64,000 nucleotides of DNA from Bacteroidales bacterium (GCA_003142255.1 PLLO01000019.1:80971-144970), one strand, 5' to 3'; positions 45,967 to 56,304 are shown, counted from the first letter of the stretch. Numbers and translations: made by a program. Notes: generated from the sequence alone by a model not told the origin.

Positions 45967-47063
45967 GCTCCAGCCAGTTTTAAAACTTCATTCGCAATTC
46001 TTATGGCAGCATCCCGGTCAGCCATCATCTTAATATTCGCAGAAAGGGACTTTTTCTCCTCATCATCCGACATCAGCTTGATTGCCTCATCGGCAAGCAT
46101 GTTTACAGCTTCATTGTCCCTGATCATAATTGCAGCATTCCTGTACGTTAAAGCCAGGGCATTTTTTGTCTGATGATCTTCAGCAACATTGGGTGAAGGC
46201 ACCAGTATCACGGGTTTCCCCACCAGGCACAGCTCAGATATTGTTCCGGCACCTGCTCTCGAAATTATGATGTCGGCAGCGGCAAATGCATAGTCCATCC
46301 TGTTGATAAAGTCATGCACGGCAATGTTATGAAATGATGATCCTGAAACCAGTGCATAGATTTTTTCGAAATACTTCTTTCCGGTCTGCCATAGCCACTG
46401 GCAGTCAGATGATGCGATTTTTTGAATGTTTTCCGAAAGGCTTTTATTTATCGTTCCGGCGCCCAGCGATCCGCCAAGCACCAATATTACCGGAACATTC
46501 TTCTTAAGCCTGAAGAAAGCAAGGGCTTCGTTTTTAAGAATATCAATATCATCAAAATTCTGCCTCACCGGATTGCCGGTTTTGATTATTTTAGAGGCAG
46601 GGAAATATTTCTCCATGCCATCGTAGGCTACGCATATCACTGAAGCTTTTTTCGCAAGCAGTTTGTTGGTAACCCCGGCATAGCTGTTCTGTTCCTGTAT
46701 CAGAGTCGGGATCCCCATACTCCCTGCCTGCCTCAGGACCGGTCCGCTTGCATAACCTCCCACACCAACTACAACATCAGGATTGAATTCCCTGATTATC
46801 TTCCGGGCCATGAAAAGACTCTTCACTAATTTATAGAGTACTACAATATTTTCAGGAGAGAGGTTGCGAATAAATCCCCTGATCGGAAGTCCGGCAATTT
46901 TATATCCGGCAGCAGGAACCTTTTCCATTTCCATTCTGCCTTCTGCACCTACAAAAAGGATTTCAATCCCGGGATCAATTCTCCTGAGAGCATTGGCAAC
47001 CGAAATGGCAGGAAAAATGTGCCCGCCTGTGCCGCCTCCGCTTATAATTACCTTTTTATGCAT
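45963..47063 (-). CDS. murG: MurG, lipid II-forming GlcNAc transferase
   Basis: Transfers GlcNAc to lipid I to make lipid II at the inner membrane. The N-terminal motif is ISGGGTGGHIFPA, and the later GGSLGAGTINKSL, ADIIISRAGAGTISELCLVGKPVILVP and EDHQTKNA are the classic GT28 sites. ATG at 47063 gives the normal N-terminus (MHKKVIIS) and overlaps the end of ftsW by 8 bases; ATG codons at 47075 and 47093 would add 4 and 10 residues with a larger overlap. Confidence 0.97.
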   Translation of the reverse strand: MHKKVIISGGGTGGHIFPAISVANALRRIDPGIEILFVGAEGRMEMEKVPAAGYKIAGLPIRGFIRNLSPENIVVLYKLVKSLFMARKIIREFNPDVVVGVGGYASGPVLRQAGSMGIPTLIQEQNSYAGVTNKLLAKKASVICVAYDGMEKYFPASKIIKTGNPVRQNFDDIDILKNEALAFFRLKKNVPVILVLGGSLGAGTINKSLSENIQKIASSDCQWLWQTGKKYFEKIYALVSGSSFHNIAVHDFINRMDYAFAAADIIISRAGAGTISELCLVGKPVILVPSPNVAEDHQTKNALALTYRNAAIMIRDNEAVNMLADEAIKLMSDDEEKKSLSANIKMMADRDAAIRIANEVLKLAGA

Positions 47064-48267
47064 TTGCAGCTTCATAGATTTTTTCACCTTCATCTACCTG
47101 TTCTTCCTCAGGCAATTCCTCTTTTTTGATTCTTGCATTGGCAACGCGGCTTACACTCAATATTGCGCCGATCGAAAAGCTCATTACCAGCACTGATGTC
47201 CTTCCCCAGCTCACCATTGGAAGTGTTTGCCCCGTTACCGGGAAAAGTCCGACAGCAACCATCATATTCATCATTGCCTGAACTACTATCATTACTATCA
47301 GCCCCAGCACCAGAAAGGCAGGGAATGCTGTTTCGCATTTTTTGGCAATGGTTATTCCCCTGAATAATAATATCATGTAGGCAAGAATAAGCGGGATTGC
47401 TCCCAGGAACAATCCGTATTCCTCTATTATAATAGCAAAGATGAAATCGGAATTTGATTGCGGGAGCATATTCCTCTGGGTGCTGTGACCCGGAGCTTTA
47501 CCGAATAATCCTCCGGTTGATATTGCTATTTTGGCCTGATTTGACTGGTACTCATCGTCTCCTTCTCCGCTTCCGGAAATATAATGCTCGATCCTGTTCT
47601 TCCATACCTGTACCCTGTTGTCTTTAGTTACAACTGTAAGCACCATTGCAAAGAGCACTACTCCTACGACAGCCATTCCCACGTATGACAGGAGGAATTT
47701 AAATGGCACCCTTCCGATATATAGTATTATCATACTGATGCCAAAGATCATCATGGCAGTAGACAGGTTTTCAGGCATAATGAGGCCACAGATGATCGCA
47801 ACGGGCACCATCAGGTATTTTGTTACAAGCATAAAGTCGTTAAGCTGGCCCTGGTATTTTGCAAGTGTACGGGCCAGGTATATCACCAGTGCCACCTTTG
47901 CCACATCTGATGTCTGGAGACGGAATCCGGTACCCGGTATCACAAGCCACCGTGTAGCCTCATTTACCCTTGCGCCAAAGGCAAATGTAAGTACCAGCAG
48001 CCCCGCCGAAACGATAAGGAATATTCCAGCCAGTGATGAATATATCCTGACAGGCAGATAAGAAACAAAGACAATAATGGCCAGGCTCAGCATGAGCATA
48101 ATGAACTGGCTCCTTAGGAAATATGTAGTATTACCATGATAGTTTTTAAATGCAACATTTACAGACGAGCTATAAACGGCCAGCAGCGAATAGATCATAA
48201 ATAGAGCAATAAGGCCCCATATAGCCCTGTCGCCCTTAAATGTCTTTGTTAGCCAGCCCTGCTGCAT
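47056..48267 (-). CDS. ftsW: FtsW septal peptidoglycan polymerase (SEDS family)
   Basis: SEDS-family glycosyltransferase that works with FtsI at the septum. There are about ten transmembrane helices, the first at residues about 16-36 (IWGLIALFMIYSLLAVYSSS). The signatures GARVNEATRWLVIPGTGFRLQTSDVAK, the periplasmic loop and the ending GLFPVTGQTLPMVSWGRTSVL are all present. The C-terminal tail is charged (EELPEEEQVDEGE). Position beside murG and murD and the order in the cluster support FtsW rather than RodA. Confidence 0.96.
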   Translation of the reverse strand: MQQGWLTKTFKGDRAIWGLIALFMIYSLLAVYSSSVNVAFKNYHGNTTYFLRSQFIMLMLSLAIIVFVSYLPVRIYSSLAGIFLIVSAGLLVLTFAFGARVNEATRWLVIPGTGFRLQTSDVAKVALVIYLARTLAKYQGQLNDFMLVTKYLMVPVAIICGLIMPENLSTAMMIFGISMIILYIGRVPFKFLLSYVGMAVVGVVLFAMVLTVVTKDNRVQVWKNRIEHYISGSGEGDDEYQSNQAKIAISTGGLFGKAPGHSTQRNMLPQSNSDFIFAIIIEEYGLFLGAIPLILAYMILLFRGITIAKKCETAFPAFLVLGLIVMIVVQAMMNMMVAVGLFPVTGQTLPMVSWGRTSVLVMSFSIGAILSVSRVANARIKKEELPEEEQVDEGEKIYEAANA

Positions 48268-48278
48268 TCTATCTGTTA

Positions 48279-49616
48279 TTAAAGATTTCTTACTGCGGCC
48301 TTAAACTGTCTTCCCCTGTCTTCGTAGTTATTGAACAGGTCAAAGCTTGCACAGCAAGGCGAGAGCAATACTGTCTCGCCCTTCTTTGCAAGGTAATATG
48401 AAGACCTTACCGCCTCCTCCATTGATGTTGTCTCAACAATGGTTGGCACTTTATCCTTAAAGGCATCGATTATCTTCTTGTTATCCCTGCCAAGACAGAC
48501 AACCGCCTTAACCTTCTGTTTCACAACTGGGAAAAGCTCTGAATAATCGTTCCCCTTATCGACACCACCCACAATCCAGATTACATCTGTTTCCATGCAT
48601 TCAAGAGCATACCATGTGGAATTCACATTTGTAGCCTTCGAGTCGTTGATAAAACTGATACCGCTAACCTTGATCACTGGTTCAAGCCTATGCTCGACTC
48701 CCTGAAAATCGGTAAGAGACTCCCTGATTATGTCTTTCCGGATGTTCAGCACTTTGCCTGCAATGGCAGCAGCCATTGAGTTGTAGGTGTTGTGACGGCC
48801 TTTTAGAGCAAATTCGTGAATGGTCATGAGGTTGGTTTTACGTGGGTAATCAATAATTAATTCGTTTTCTTCGATATATGCGGTCATATTCTTTCGTGAT
48901 ATGTCGGAGAAGGGCAGCATGGTCCCGCCATACTCCTTCTTTGCCAACTCAGCTTTTATTACCGGATCATCGGCCCAGTAAATGAAAAAATCCGATTTCT
49001 GCTGGTTCTGTGTTATCCTGAATTTAGAATCTATGTAATTCTGAAAATTGTAACCATACCTGTCGAGGTGATCAGGTGTTATGTTCAGCAGGATCGCGAT
49101 CTCTGCCCTGAAGTCATACATGCCGTCAAGCTGGAAGCTGCTAAGCTCAATAACATAATAATCGTAAGAGCCTTCGGCCACTGCCATGGCAAAACTGTTT
49201 CCGACATTGCCGGTCATGGCTACATTCTTCCCTGCTTTCTTAAGCATGTGATAGAGAAGGTTCGTGACTGTTGTTTTACCGTTACTGCCTGTAACACATA
49301 TTTTTACAGCCTTCGTATATCTGCCGGCAAATTCGATCTCTGAAATAACATGGATCCCTTTTTCGTGAAGCTTCAGAATAATAGGAGTATTCTCTTTTAT
49401 CCCGGGGCTTTTTATTACCTCATCAGCAGAGAGTATCTTCTTTTCCGTATGATTTCCCTGTTCCCATTTTATGCCGTGTCTATCAAGCATTTCTTTGTAC
49501 TGATCCTTAATCACACCATTGTCGGATACGAAAACGTCAAATCCATGTTTAAGCGCCAGTAATGCTGACCCTACGCCACTCTCACCTGCTCCCAGTATCA
49601 CAATTTTCTTCTTCAT
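48279..49616 (-). CDS. murD: UDP-N-acetylmuramoylalanine--D-glutamate ligase
   Basis: Adds D-Glu to the stem peptide in the cytoplasm. The N-terminal domain starts KKKIVILGAGESGVGSALLALK; the ATP-binding loop is CVTGSNGKTTVTNLL; central motif YVIELSSFQLDG and NITPDHLDRYG; C-terminal NDSKATNVNSTWYAL. All key regions are intact; length 445 is normal. It lies 4 bases after mraY and 11 bases before ftsW. Confidence 0.98.
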   Translation of the reverse strand: MKKKIVILGAGESGVGSALLALKHGFDVFVSDNGVIKDQYKEMLDRHGIKWEQGNHTEKKILSADEVIKSPGIKENTPIILKLHEKGIHVISEIEFAGRYTKAVKICVTGSNGKTTVTNLLYHMLKKAGKNVAMTGNVGNSFAMAVAEGSYDYYVIELSSFQLDGMYDFRAEIAILLNITPDHLDRYGYNFQNYIDSKFRITQNQQKSDFFIYWADDPVIKAELAKKEYGGTMLPFSDISRKNMTAYIEENELIIDYPRKTNLMTIHEFALKGRHNTYNSMAAAIAGKVLNIRKDIIRESLTDFQGVEHRLEPVIKVSGISFINDSKATNVNSTWYALECMETDVIWIVGGVDKGNDYSELFPVVKQKVKAVVCLGRDNKKIIDAFKDKVPTIVETTSMEEAVRSSYYLAKKGETVLLSPCCASFDLFNNYEDRGRQFKAAVRNL

Positions 49617-49620
49617 TCAA

Positions 49621-50877
49621 CTATCTGATCTTTAATGTCACTATGCTTACAACAGCGAGTATTATTGCCACTATCCAGAACCGTGTGACTATTTTCGGCT
49701 CCGGAAATCCTTTTTTCTGATAATGATGGTGCAGAGGAGCCATTAGGAATACTCTCCGTCCTTCGCCATATTTTCTCTTTGTCCTCTTGAACCATGCAAC
49801 CTGGATGACTACTGAAAGATTTTCAACCAGGAATATCCCGCAGAGAATCGGGATGAGAAGTTCCTTCCTTATGATTATTGCAAAAACTGCAATTATTCCT
49901 CCCAGTGCCAGTGAGCCGGTATCTCCCATGAATACCTGTGCCGGGTAAGAGTTATACCACAGGAAGCCAATTGTGGCTCCGATAAATGCAGCAGCATAAA
50001 TTACAAGCTCCTCTGAATGGGGAATAAACATTATATTGAGATACCTGGCATAAATGAAGTTGGACGAGACATAAGCCAGTATGGCCAATGCGACCCCTAT
50101 TATTGCAGAAGTGCCTGTCGCCAGCCCATCCAGCCCGTCAGTCAGATTGGCGCCATTCGAAACCGCAGTAAGGATGAAAATAACGAAAAGAACATATACG
50201 ATCCAGGTAAGAGGCTGGCGCAAAGGACCTTTTACGAATGAGACCAGCCACTTATAATCAAACTCATTATTCTTTACAAATGGGATAGTGGTCTTCGTAG
50301 ACTTGGTCTCCATTGTGCTTGCTGCATTAACTTTATTTGATTCAGGCTGGTCAATAAGTTCTGTTCTCTGCCTTGTTGTCAGGTTAACGTTAGTGACCTT
50401 TTCTGCGATCACCACATCCTTGCCGAAAAACAGTACAAGCCCAACAATAATTCCGAGGCCCACCTGCCCTATTATTTTAAATCTGCCTGCCAATCCCTCC
50501 TTGTGCTTTTTGAAGATCTTTATGTAATCGTCAATAAATCCTATCAGCCCAAGCCAGACAGTTGTCAGGAGCATCAGGAGAACATAGATATTATCAAGCT
50601 TTGCAAAGAGAAGGGTCGGTACTATGATCGAAGTAAGAATGATAATTCCGCCCATTGAAGGTGTGCCTTTCTTCTGGTACTGTCCTTCCAGCCCAAGATC
50701 CCTGACTACTTCACCAATTTGTTTCTTCTGAAGAAGCAGAATCACTTTTTTTCCGATCATCAGGGAGATGAAAAGCGAAGTTATGATTGCAGCAGCCGAT
50801 CTGAAGGATATATAGGTGAACATCCCGGCTCCCGGGACATGCAGATTATGAAGATATTCAAACAAATAATATAACAT
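49621..50877 (-). CDS. mraY: Phospho-N-acetylmuramoyl-pentapeptide transferase MraY
   Basis: Makes lipid I from UDP-MurNAc-pentapeptide and undecaprenyl phosphate. Ten helices are expected; the conserved [43 protein letters not shown] and [11 protein letters not shown] sites are present. At 418 residues it is longer than the usual 320-360, with extra sequence at about residues 165-205 in the loop after the fifth helix, as in other Bacteroidota MraY proteins. Confidence 0.97.
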   Translation of the reverse strand: MLYYLFEYLHNLHVPGAGMFTYISFRSAAAIITSLFISLMIGKKVILLLQKKQIGEVVRDLGLEGQYQKKGTPSMGGIIILTSIIVPTLLFAKLDNIYVLLMLLTTVWLGLIGFIDDYIKIFKKHKEGLAGRFKIIGQVGLGIIVGLVLFFGKDVVIAEKVTNVNLTTRQRTELIDQPESNKVNAASTMETKSTKTTIPFVKNNEFDYKWLVSFVKGPLRQPLTWIVYVLFVIFILTAVSNGANLTDGLDGLATGTSAIIGVALAILAYVSSNFIYARYLNIMFIPHSEELVIYAAAFIGATIGFLWYNSYPAQVFMGDTGSLALGGIIAVFAIIIRKELLIPILCGIFLVENLSVVIQVAWFKRTKRKYGEGRRVFLMAPLHHHYQKKGFPEPKIVTRFWIVAIILAVVSIVTLKIR

Positions 50878-50888
50878 TTTTTCAAATA

Positions 50889-52343
50889 TTATTTTTGAAG
50901 TAATGCTTTCTTAAGTTCCTCCCTGTCATCAAAATGGTGCTTTACTCCTTTGACATCCTGATACGTCTCGTGCCCTTTGCCTGCAACGAGTATCACATCT
51001 CCTTTGTTTGCGAGCATGACGGCAGTCTTAATTGCCTCACGCCTGTCGCAGATCCTTAATGTTTTTCCTTTCAGCTCGGGGCCAATCCCGGCTTCCATAT
51101 CATTCAGAATTATTTCGGGATCTTCTGTCCGGGGATTATCTGAAGTCAGGATGACCTTTGTGCTGCCTTCGGCCGATATAGCAGCCATCTCAGGTCTTTT
51201 TGTCTTGTCGCGGTCGCCGCCGGCCCCGACTACTGTGATGAGCTGTATGTTTTTTTCCCTGATCTTGTTGAGGGTGCCGATCACATTTAAAAGTGCATCA
51301 GGCGTATGGGCATAATCCACAATTCCCGTTATCCCCCCCTGCGACCTTATAACTTCCAGCCTCCCTGCGACAGGTGTCAGATTGCTTAGGATAGTGAGTA
51401 TTTCTTTCCTGTCTGCACCAAGAAGTTCTGAGGCTGCAAATACGGCTAGAAGGTTGGAGGCGTTGAAATCACCTACGAAACGAGTCCACACTTCATCTCC
51501 CATTATCTTCAGCAACATCCCTGCAAAGCTCTGCTCAACCAGGGTGCATCTGAAATCAGCTGCTCCCTTTACGGAGAATGTGTAATGGCTTGCCTTGCAG
51601 TTCTGAAGCATCACCTTACCGTTTTTATCGTCTGCATTTACGAGAGCGAATGCATTTTTTGGCAGCGAGTCAAAGAATTTTTTCTTTGCGGCAAGGTAAT
51701 TGTCAAAGGTTTTATGATAGTCGAGATGATCGTGAGTGAGATTAGTGAATATGCCGCCTGCAAATTTTAATCCGGCAATCCGCTGCTGATCAGCAGAATG
51801 TGAGCTCACTTCCATGAAGGCATAATCGCAGCCGGCCTCAACCATCTCAGCCATAACCCTGTTAAGCTGGACAGGATCCGGCGTAGTGTGAGTTGCAGGA
51901 AGCTCTTTGCTTACCACATAATTACAAACAGTCGAAAAAAGGCCACACTTATGACCCAGGCCGGTAAACATTTTATAGAGCAGTGTGGCGATGGTCGTCT
52001 TTCCGTTTGTACCGGTGACGCCAACAAGCTTAAGTGAGGACGAAGGGTTGCCGAAGAAATTTGAAGCAGCCTGTCCGAGAGCCTTTGCCGAATCAGTTGT
52101 TTTTACCCATGTAACTTTCTTATCAGGAGCGGCAGGAAATGTTTCGCAGATAATTGCCGATGCTCCTGATTTGACTGCTCCGTCTATAAAACCGTGCCCG
52201 TCATTCTTTGATCCCCTTACAGCAACGAACAGTGACCCTTCCGTCACACTGCGTGAATCAAAGGTGATATTATCAATCCCTATCCTATCCTTTCCGGCAA
52301 GAGAAACTACATTGATTCCTTTTAGTATTTTTTCGAGTTCCAT
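50889..52343 (-). CDS. murE: UDP-MurNAc-tripeptide synthetase MurE (meso-diaminopimelate type)
   Basis: Adds the third residue of the stem peptide. The P-loop is TGTNGKTT (residues 110-117), then [16 protein letters not shown] and [13 protein letters not shown]. The substrate-selecting motif reads DNPR (402-405), which goes with meso-diaminopimelate rather than L-lysine. Length 484 is normal. It follows ftsI by 4 bases. Confidence 0.97.
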   Translation of the reverse strand: MELEKILKGINVVSLAGKDRIGIDNITFDSRSVTEGSLFVAVRGSKNDGHGFIDGAVKSGASAIICETFPAAPDKKVTWVKTTDSAKALGQAASNFFGNPSSSLKLVGVTGTNGKTTIATLLYKMFTGLGHKCGLFSTVCNYVVSKELPATHTTPDPVQLNRVMAEMVEAGCDYAFMEVSSHSADQQRIAGLKFAGGIFTNLTHDHLDYHKTFDNYLAAKKKFFDSLPKNAFALVNADDKNGKVMLQNCKASHYTFSVKGAADFRCTLVEQSFAGMLLKIMGDEVWTRFVGDFNASNLLAVFAASELLGADRKEILTILSNLTPVAGRLEVIRSQGGITGIVDYAHTPDALLNVIGTLNKIREKNIQLITVVGAGGDRDKTKRPEMAAISAEGSTKVILTSDNPRTEDPEIILNDMEAGIGPELKGKTLRICDRREAIKTAVMLANKGDVILVAGKGHETYQDVKGVKHHFDDREELKKALLQK

Positions 52344-52347
52344 AGTT

Positions 52348-54459
52348 CTACATGTTCATATCAAGGGAAACTACCTGTCCTTCAAAATATCTGAATCCGT
52401 GTTCAGGAGATTGTCTCTGCACTTTACCTCTGCCGCTGAACTTGACTCTGTAACCTGAATTCTCAAGAAGATAAATTGCATCTCTGAGGCTCATTCCGCG
52501 AACATCCGGAACGAGTCCTTCGACAACCTTAAGTCCAACCAGCCTGACCGTGTCGCCACTCTCCCTTGTTGCTACCCAGTCAGTTTTTGCAGTTCGTTTG
52601 TATCTCACATCCAGCTCCTTCAGAACATCGTTTATATCCTCGCGGTAACCGTTCCCTGCTTCCGGCGCAACAGGTTTTATATCGTCGTAATCGGTCTTAT
52701 AATCCCTGAAAAAATTTGTTGCATAGATCTTGTCAGATATTTCCTTAAAAACCGACCCGGCTACAACGTTTCCGTAGTAGACGCCATTTGAGGGAGCATT
52801 AACCACAACGATGCATGAGTAGAGAGGATTTTCTGCAGGAAAATAACCCACAAATGAGGCCTGGTAAGATATCCCTCCGCCTGCCCTGTACCCCGATTTT
52901 CCCTTTGCGATCTGTGCTGTTCCTGTTTTCCCGGCTATTTTGTAATTCGGATTCCTGAGATTTGTTGCTGTTCCATATTGTACCACTCCCTCCATCATTG
53001 CTTTAGCCTTTCTGATTGTCGACCTGGATGCAAGTGAATTTATGATTACATCGGTGTTGTAATGTTTCAGGACATTGCCGTTGCGCATTATAGCAGTAAC
53101 AAATCGTGGTTTCATCATCCTGCCATTATTGGCAACACCGTTGTAGAATGTAAGCACCTGAAGGGGTGTGAGCTGAACTTCATAGCCATGTGCCATCATC
53201 GGAAGGGAGATCCCTGACCATAATTTATCGCCCGGGTACCTTATCAGCGGCGATCCTTCTCCTTTAAGCTGAATATCAAGCTTTTCATTCAGCCTCATGG
53301 CATAAAGTCTGTTCACAAAATCCTTGGGGTTGTTTTTATAATGCTCATAAATAAGCTTGGCAGTTCCGACGTTTGATGATTTTTCAAAAACCTGTTTAAC
53401 GGTCAGTTTGCCGAGTCCTTTATCTTCGTGGTCGCGTATAATCTGATTGTAGTATTTTACGGTACCGTTACCTGTATCAACTACATCACCGGTGTCGATA
53501 ACGCCGTCTTCAATTGCAGCCATGAGTGACGGTAGCTTAAATGTTGAGCCCGGCTCAGTGCTCTCGGCAATGGCATAATTGTAGGATTCGTGATAGCTCC
53601 CATCGTCCCCTTTCTCGAGGTTGGCAATTGCCTTTATATCGCCTGTCTCAACTTCCATCACTACAGCGCATCCATGGTCGGCATCATGTTTTTCGAGCTG
53701 CTTCATCAATGCGGTTGATGCGACATCCTGAAGGTCAATATCAATTGTCGTCTTTACATCATTGCCGTCTTTGGAGTCGACGCTGCTTGCATTTTCAACT
53801 GTTATCCAGTCGCCGCCGGTAAGTCTCTGTTTTACAACCACTCCGTTTTTCCCGGCGAGGTCCTTGTCGAACGATCCTTCAATGCCGACTTCTGTGCCTT
53901 CAGTCCCAAGGTTCAGATAGCCTATGGTGCGGGCGGCCAGCTCTCTGTTAGGCAGAATTCTCTTGTTTTCGGCCTGTGCAACCATTCCTCCCCTGTACTG
54001 TCCTTCCCTGAAAATCGGAAGTTTTTTAAGCTGCTTGAGAGTTTCATAATCAACTTTGCGCTGGATAAGAAAGTACCTGTCGCCCCGTTTTCTGGCATCA
54101 GTAATTACGGCTTTCCATCCGGCAGGGGATCTCTGACCAAGAAATTTTGACAGGCCGGCAGAGAGTCCGTTGATACCGCTTGACCATGTCTGTCCGGACA
54201 TTCCGGTGCTGCGGGTATCCATGTAAATAGTATAGTAAGGCACGGAGCTTGCCAGAAGACGACCGTCCTGGGCAAGTATATCACCCCTGGTTGCAGGCAT
54301 TTCGGCAGTCTGATAAACATATTTTTCGCTCATTGCTGCCCATTTCCCATGCTGTACGACCTGCAGGACAAGTATCCTGATGAGGATGGCAATAGCAAGC
54401 AGGACAATTGCAAAATATACAATGCCACTTCTCATTACTATTTCATCCCTTACCGCCAT
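52348..54459 (-). CDS. ftsI: FtsI (PBP3-like) septal transpeptidase with C-terminal PASTA domain
   Basis: Cross-links septal peptidoglycan. One N-terminal helix (about 12-33), a PBP dimerisation domain (about 54-215), and the transpeptidase domain with SxxK (Ser305-Lys308), SxN (361-363) and KTG (511-513). A PASTA domain ends the protein (GLVPDVRGMSLRDAIYLLENSGY). Length 703, with the extra C-terminal PASTA, is common in Bacteroidota. The gene begins 3 bases after ftsL. Confidence 0.97.
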   Translation of the reverse strand: MAVRDEIVMRSGIVYFAIVLLAIAILIRILVLQVVQHGKWAAMSEKYVYQTAEMPATRGDILAQDGRLLASSVPYYTIYMDTRSTGMSGQTWSSGINGLSAGLSKFLGQRSPAGWKAVITDARKRGDRYFLIQRKVDYETLKQLKKLPIFREGQYRGGMVAQAENKRILPNRELAARTIGYLNLGTEGTEVGIEGSFDKDLAGKNGVVVKQRLTGGDWITVENASSVDSKDGNDVKTTIDIDLQDVASTALMKQLEKHDADHGCAVVMEVETGDIKAIANLEKGDDGSYHESYNYAIAESTEPGSTFKLPSLMAAIEDGVIDTGDVVDTGNGTVKYYNQIIRDHEDKGLGKLTVKQVFEKSSNVGTAKLIYEHYKNNPKDFVNRLYAMRLNEKLDIQLKGEGSPLIRYPGDKLWSGISLPMMAHGYEVQLTPLQVLTFYNGVANNGRMMKPRFVTAIMRNGNVLKHYNTDVIINSLASRSTIRKAKAMMEGVVQYGTATNLRNPNYKIAGKTGTAQIAKGKSGYRAGGGISYQASFVGYFPAENPLYSCIVVVNAPSNGVYYGNVVAGSVFKEISDKIYATNFFRDYKTDYDDIKPVAPEAGNGYREDINDVLKELDVRYKRTAKTDWVATRESGDTVRLVGLKVVEGLVPDVRGMSLRDAIYLLENSGYRVKFSGRGKVQRQSPEHGFRYFEGQVVSLDMNM

Positions 54460-54462
54460 CTT

Positions 54463-54831
54463 TTATTTCTTATTTACAATCACCTTGTATGGTGGTGTTT
54501 TCAATTCTTCAAGGGTAAGTCCCCTTTCTTTTATCAGGTTATATACTTCCGACTGCCGGCTCAGGTTCATAAGGTCGGCTGAAGTTGAAAGCGATTCAGA
54601 TCTCAGGTCCCTGACTTCACGCTGTGTTTTTGTCAGTTCCCGTGTGATTTTTTCAGCATGGAACCTGTTGCCAATGTAAATTGCAGTAAGCAGGGTAATA
54701 AGCAGTACGTACCAGAGGTTCCTAAGAATAATTTTCTCAGTGACCATTGATCCGCTCAGAAACTCTTTCAAGAAGCTTCCGCTCTTTGCCGGGCTGGCTT
54801 TTTTGCCTTCTTTTTCCTTAATCTCTGCCAT
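54463..54831 (-). CDS. ftsL: FtsL-like division protein
   Basis: A 122-residue bitopic protein. A charged, Lys-rich cytoplasmic tail, one helix at about residues 39-55 (LWYVLLITLLTAIYIGN), and a periplasmic coiled coil (about 60-105) fit FtsL, which pairs with FtsQ and FtsB to activate FtsW-FtsI. The family is poorly conserved, so the call rests on topology and on its place between rsmH and ftsI. It is 3 bases from both neighbours. Confidence 0.85.
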   Translation of the reverse strand: MAEIKEKEGKKASPAKSGSFLKEFLSGSMVTEKIILRNLWYVLLITLLTAIYIGNRFHAEKITRELTKTQREVRDLRSESLSTSADLMNLSRQSEVYNLIKERGLTLEELKTPPYKVIVNKK

Positions 54832-54834
54832 CTG

Positions 54835-55731
54835 CTATATTTTTTCAGCCACCCTGAGCCTGGCGCTCCTTGCCCTGCTGTTCCTGGCAACCTCATCATC
54901 GCCGGGAGTTATTCCTTTCCTGGTTATCAGCTTGAAAGGAGTTTCGGCATTGCCATAGAAATCCTTATTTTCAATGCCTTCAAAATTGCCTGTACGCATA
55001 AAATTTTTTACTACCCTGTCTTCGAGGGAATGATAGGTTATTAAGACCAGCCTTCCTCCCGGGTTAAGCAGATCGAGTGCCTGCAGCAACATCTCCTTCA
55101 GAAAATCTATCTCATGGTTTACGGCAATTCTCAAGGCCTGAAAAAGCTTCGCATAGAATTTATTTTCCTGCCTTGGCGGTGCAAGCCTGGAAACTGCCGA
55201 TATAAGATCGCCTGCAGTTGCTACTGGCTTTATTGCTCTTGCACTGACAATCTCTTTTGCAATTCTTCTCGAATTGGTCAATTCTCCGTAATTGTAAAAA
55301 ATATCAGCCAGCGACCCTTCGTCCATTGAAGCAATAAGCCCGGCAGCGGTAACCTGTCCGTTAGTATTCATGCGCATGTCAAGGGGTGCATCGTGACGGA
55401 AGGTGAATCCCCTGGAAGGTTCATCAAACTGGTGAAATGATACTCCAAGGTCAGCAATGAGTCCGTCAATTGACTTTATGCCATTAAATGCCAGGTTGTT
55501 TTTCAGGAATCTGAAGTTCTGGTTGAGGAAGGTGAACCTGCTGTCGGAGGGGAGGTTTTCCATAGCATCTTCATCCTGATCAAATGCTATTAGCCTTCCT
55601 TTTCCCAGATGTTTAAGAATCTCCATTGAATGCCCTCCACCCCCGAATGTAACATCGACATATATCCCGTCGGGCCGGATATTCAGCCCTTCAATACTTT
55701 CATCCAGCAATGCGGGTATATGGTAAGCCAT
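54835..55731 (-). CDS. rsmH: 16S rRNA (cytosine-1402 N4) methyltransferase RsmH
   Basis: Methylates C1402 in the ribosomal decoding centre. The N-terminus reads AYHIPALLDESIEGLNI, then the SAM site VDVTFGGGGHSMEIL, FDQDEDAMENL, then IADLGVSFHQFDEPSRGFTFR and DMRM. The conserved LVLITYHSLEDRVVKNFM region and a C-terminal RARSARLRVAEKI tail are also seen. Length 298 is normal. The start overlaps the stop of mraZ in a TAATG arrangement, suggesting coupled translation. Confidence 0.98.
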   Translation of the reverse strand: MAYHIPALLDESIEGLNIRPDGIYVDVTFGGGGHSMEILKHLGKGRLIAFDQDEDAMENLPSDSRFTFLNQNFRFLKNNLAFNGIKSIDGLIADLGVSFHQFDEPSRGFTFRHDAPLDMRMNTNGQVTAAGLIASMDEGSLADIFYNYGELTNSRRIAKEIVSARAIKPVATAGDLISAVSRLAPPRQENKFYAKLFQALRIAVNHEIDFLKEMLLQALDLLNPGGRLVLITYHSLEDRVVKNFMRTGNFEGIENKDFYGNAETPFKLITRKGITPGDDEVARNSRARSARLRVAEKI

Positions 55732-56198
55732 TATTCGTCAGGATTATTATTTGCTCCGCCCATGAGTTTTTCGGCAAGGTTGGCAAACTCATCGGCAGGC
55801 ATATCGATTTTATCATATACGTCAACCGCCCATATTTCTATCCTCCCGTCCTGTCCTGCGAGTACAACATCCCTGTCTGCTCCGATTAGATCCATAAGCC
55901 GCCTGGGAATCAGCATGCGGTTATTGCTGTCGAGTAATAATTCGGCCGTCCCCTTGAAGAAATTTCTCAGGAACTTGTTGTGCTCACGGTTATAAGGATT
56001 TATTCTCTTGCGGATCTTTTCAATCTGCCTGTTCCAGTCTTCAATTGAGTAGAGGACAAGACAGTTTTCGAAAATATCCTTTCGAACCACAAAATGGTCG
56101 CATGCATCAGCAGGCATCTGCTTCTTGAATGCCATAGGAAGGATTACCCTTCCCTTAACATCAGCCTTGCACGTATAGTCGCCAATAAATGTGGCCAT
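55731..56198 (-). CDS. mraZ: MraZ transcriptional regulator of the dcw operon
   Basis: A ring-forming SpoVT/AbrB-type DNA-binding protein that represses its own operon. Both half-domains show the DxxxR signature: DVKGRVILP near residue 13, and DSNNRMLIP near residue 92. Length 155 is normal. It is the first gene of the cluster. The operator with three direct repeats lies 38-67 bases upstream of its ATG. Confidence 0.97.
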   Translation of the reverse strand: MATFIGDYTCKADVKGRVILPMAFKKQMPADACDHFVVRKDIFENCLVLYSIEDWNRQIEKIRKRINPYNREHNKFLRNFFKGTAELLLDSNNRMLIPRRLMDLIGADRDVVLAGQDGRIEIWAVDVYDKIDMPADEFANLAEKLMGGANNNPDE

Positions 56199-56235
56199 AT
56201 TTTTTTTACAAATAAAAGGCTAAGTAAATAAAAAA

Positions 56236-56265
56236 TATCCACTTTGGCCCACTTTGGCCCACTTT
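56236..56265 (-). promoter_or_regulatory. MraZ operator: three 10-bp direct repeats
   Basis: Reading the minus strand: AAAGTGGGCC, AAAGTGGGCC, AAAGTGGATA, an exact 10-base period. MraZ in other bacteria binds three or four TGGGN-type repeats spaced by 5 bases upstream of mraZ, so this fits both in sequence (TGGGC/TGGAT) and spacing. It is 38-67 bases before the mraZ ATG. Confidence 0.85.
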
Positions 56266-56304
56266 TTTACCATTATTGTTGAAAATTTTTCTGGATGACC
56301 ATTT

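Noticed and set aside
40863-56198. murF or ddl hidden in the dcw cluster
   Set aside because: Every frame of gene size is accounted for by the thirteen listed genes.
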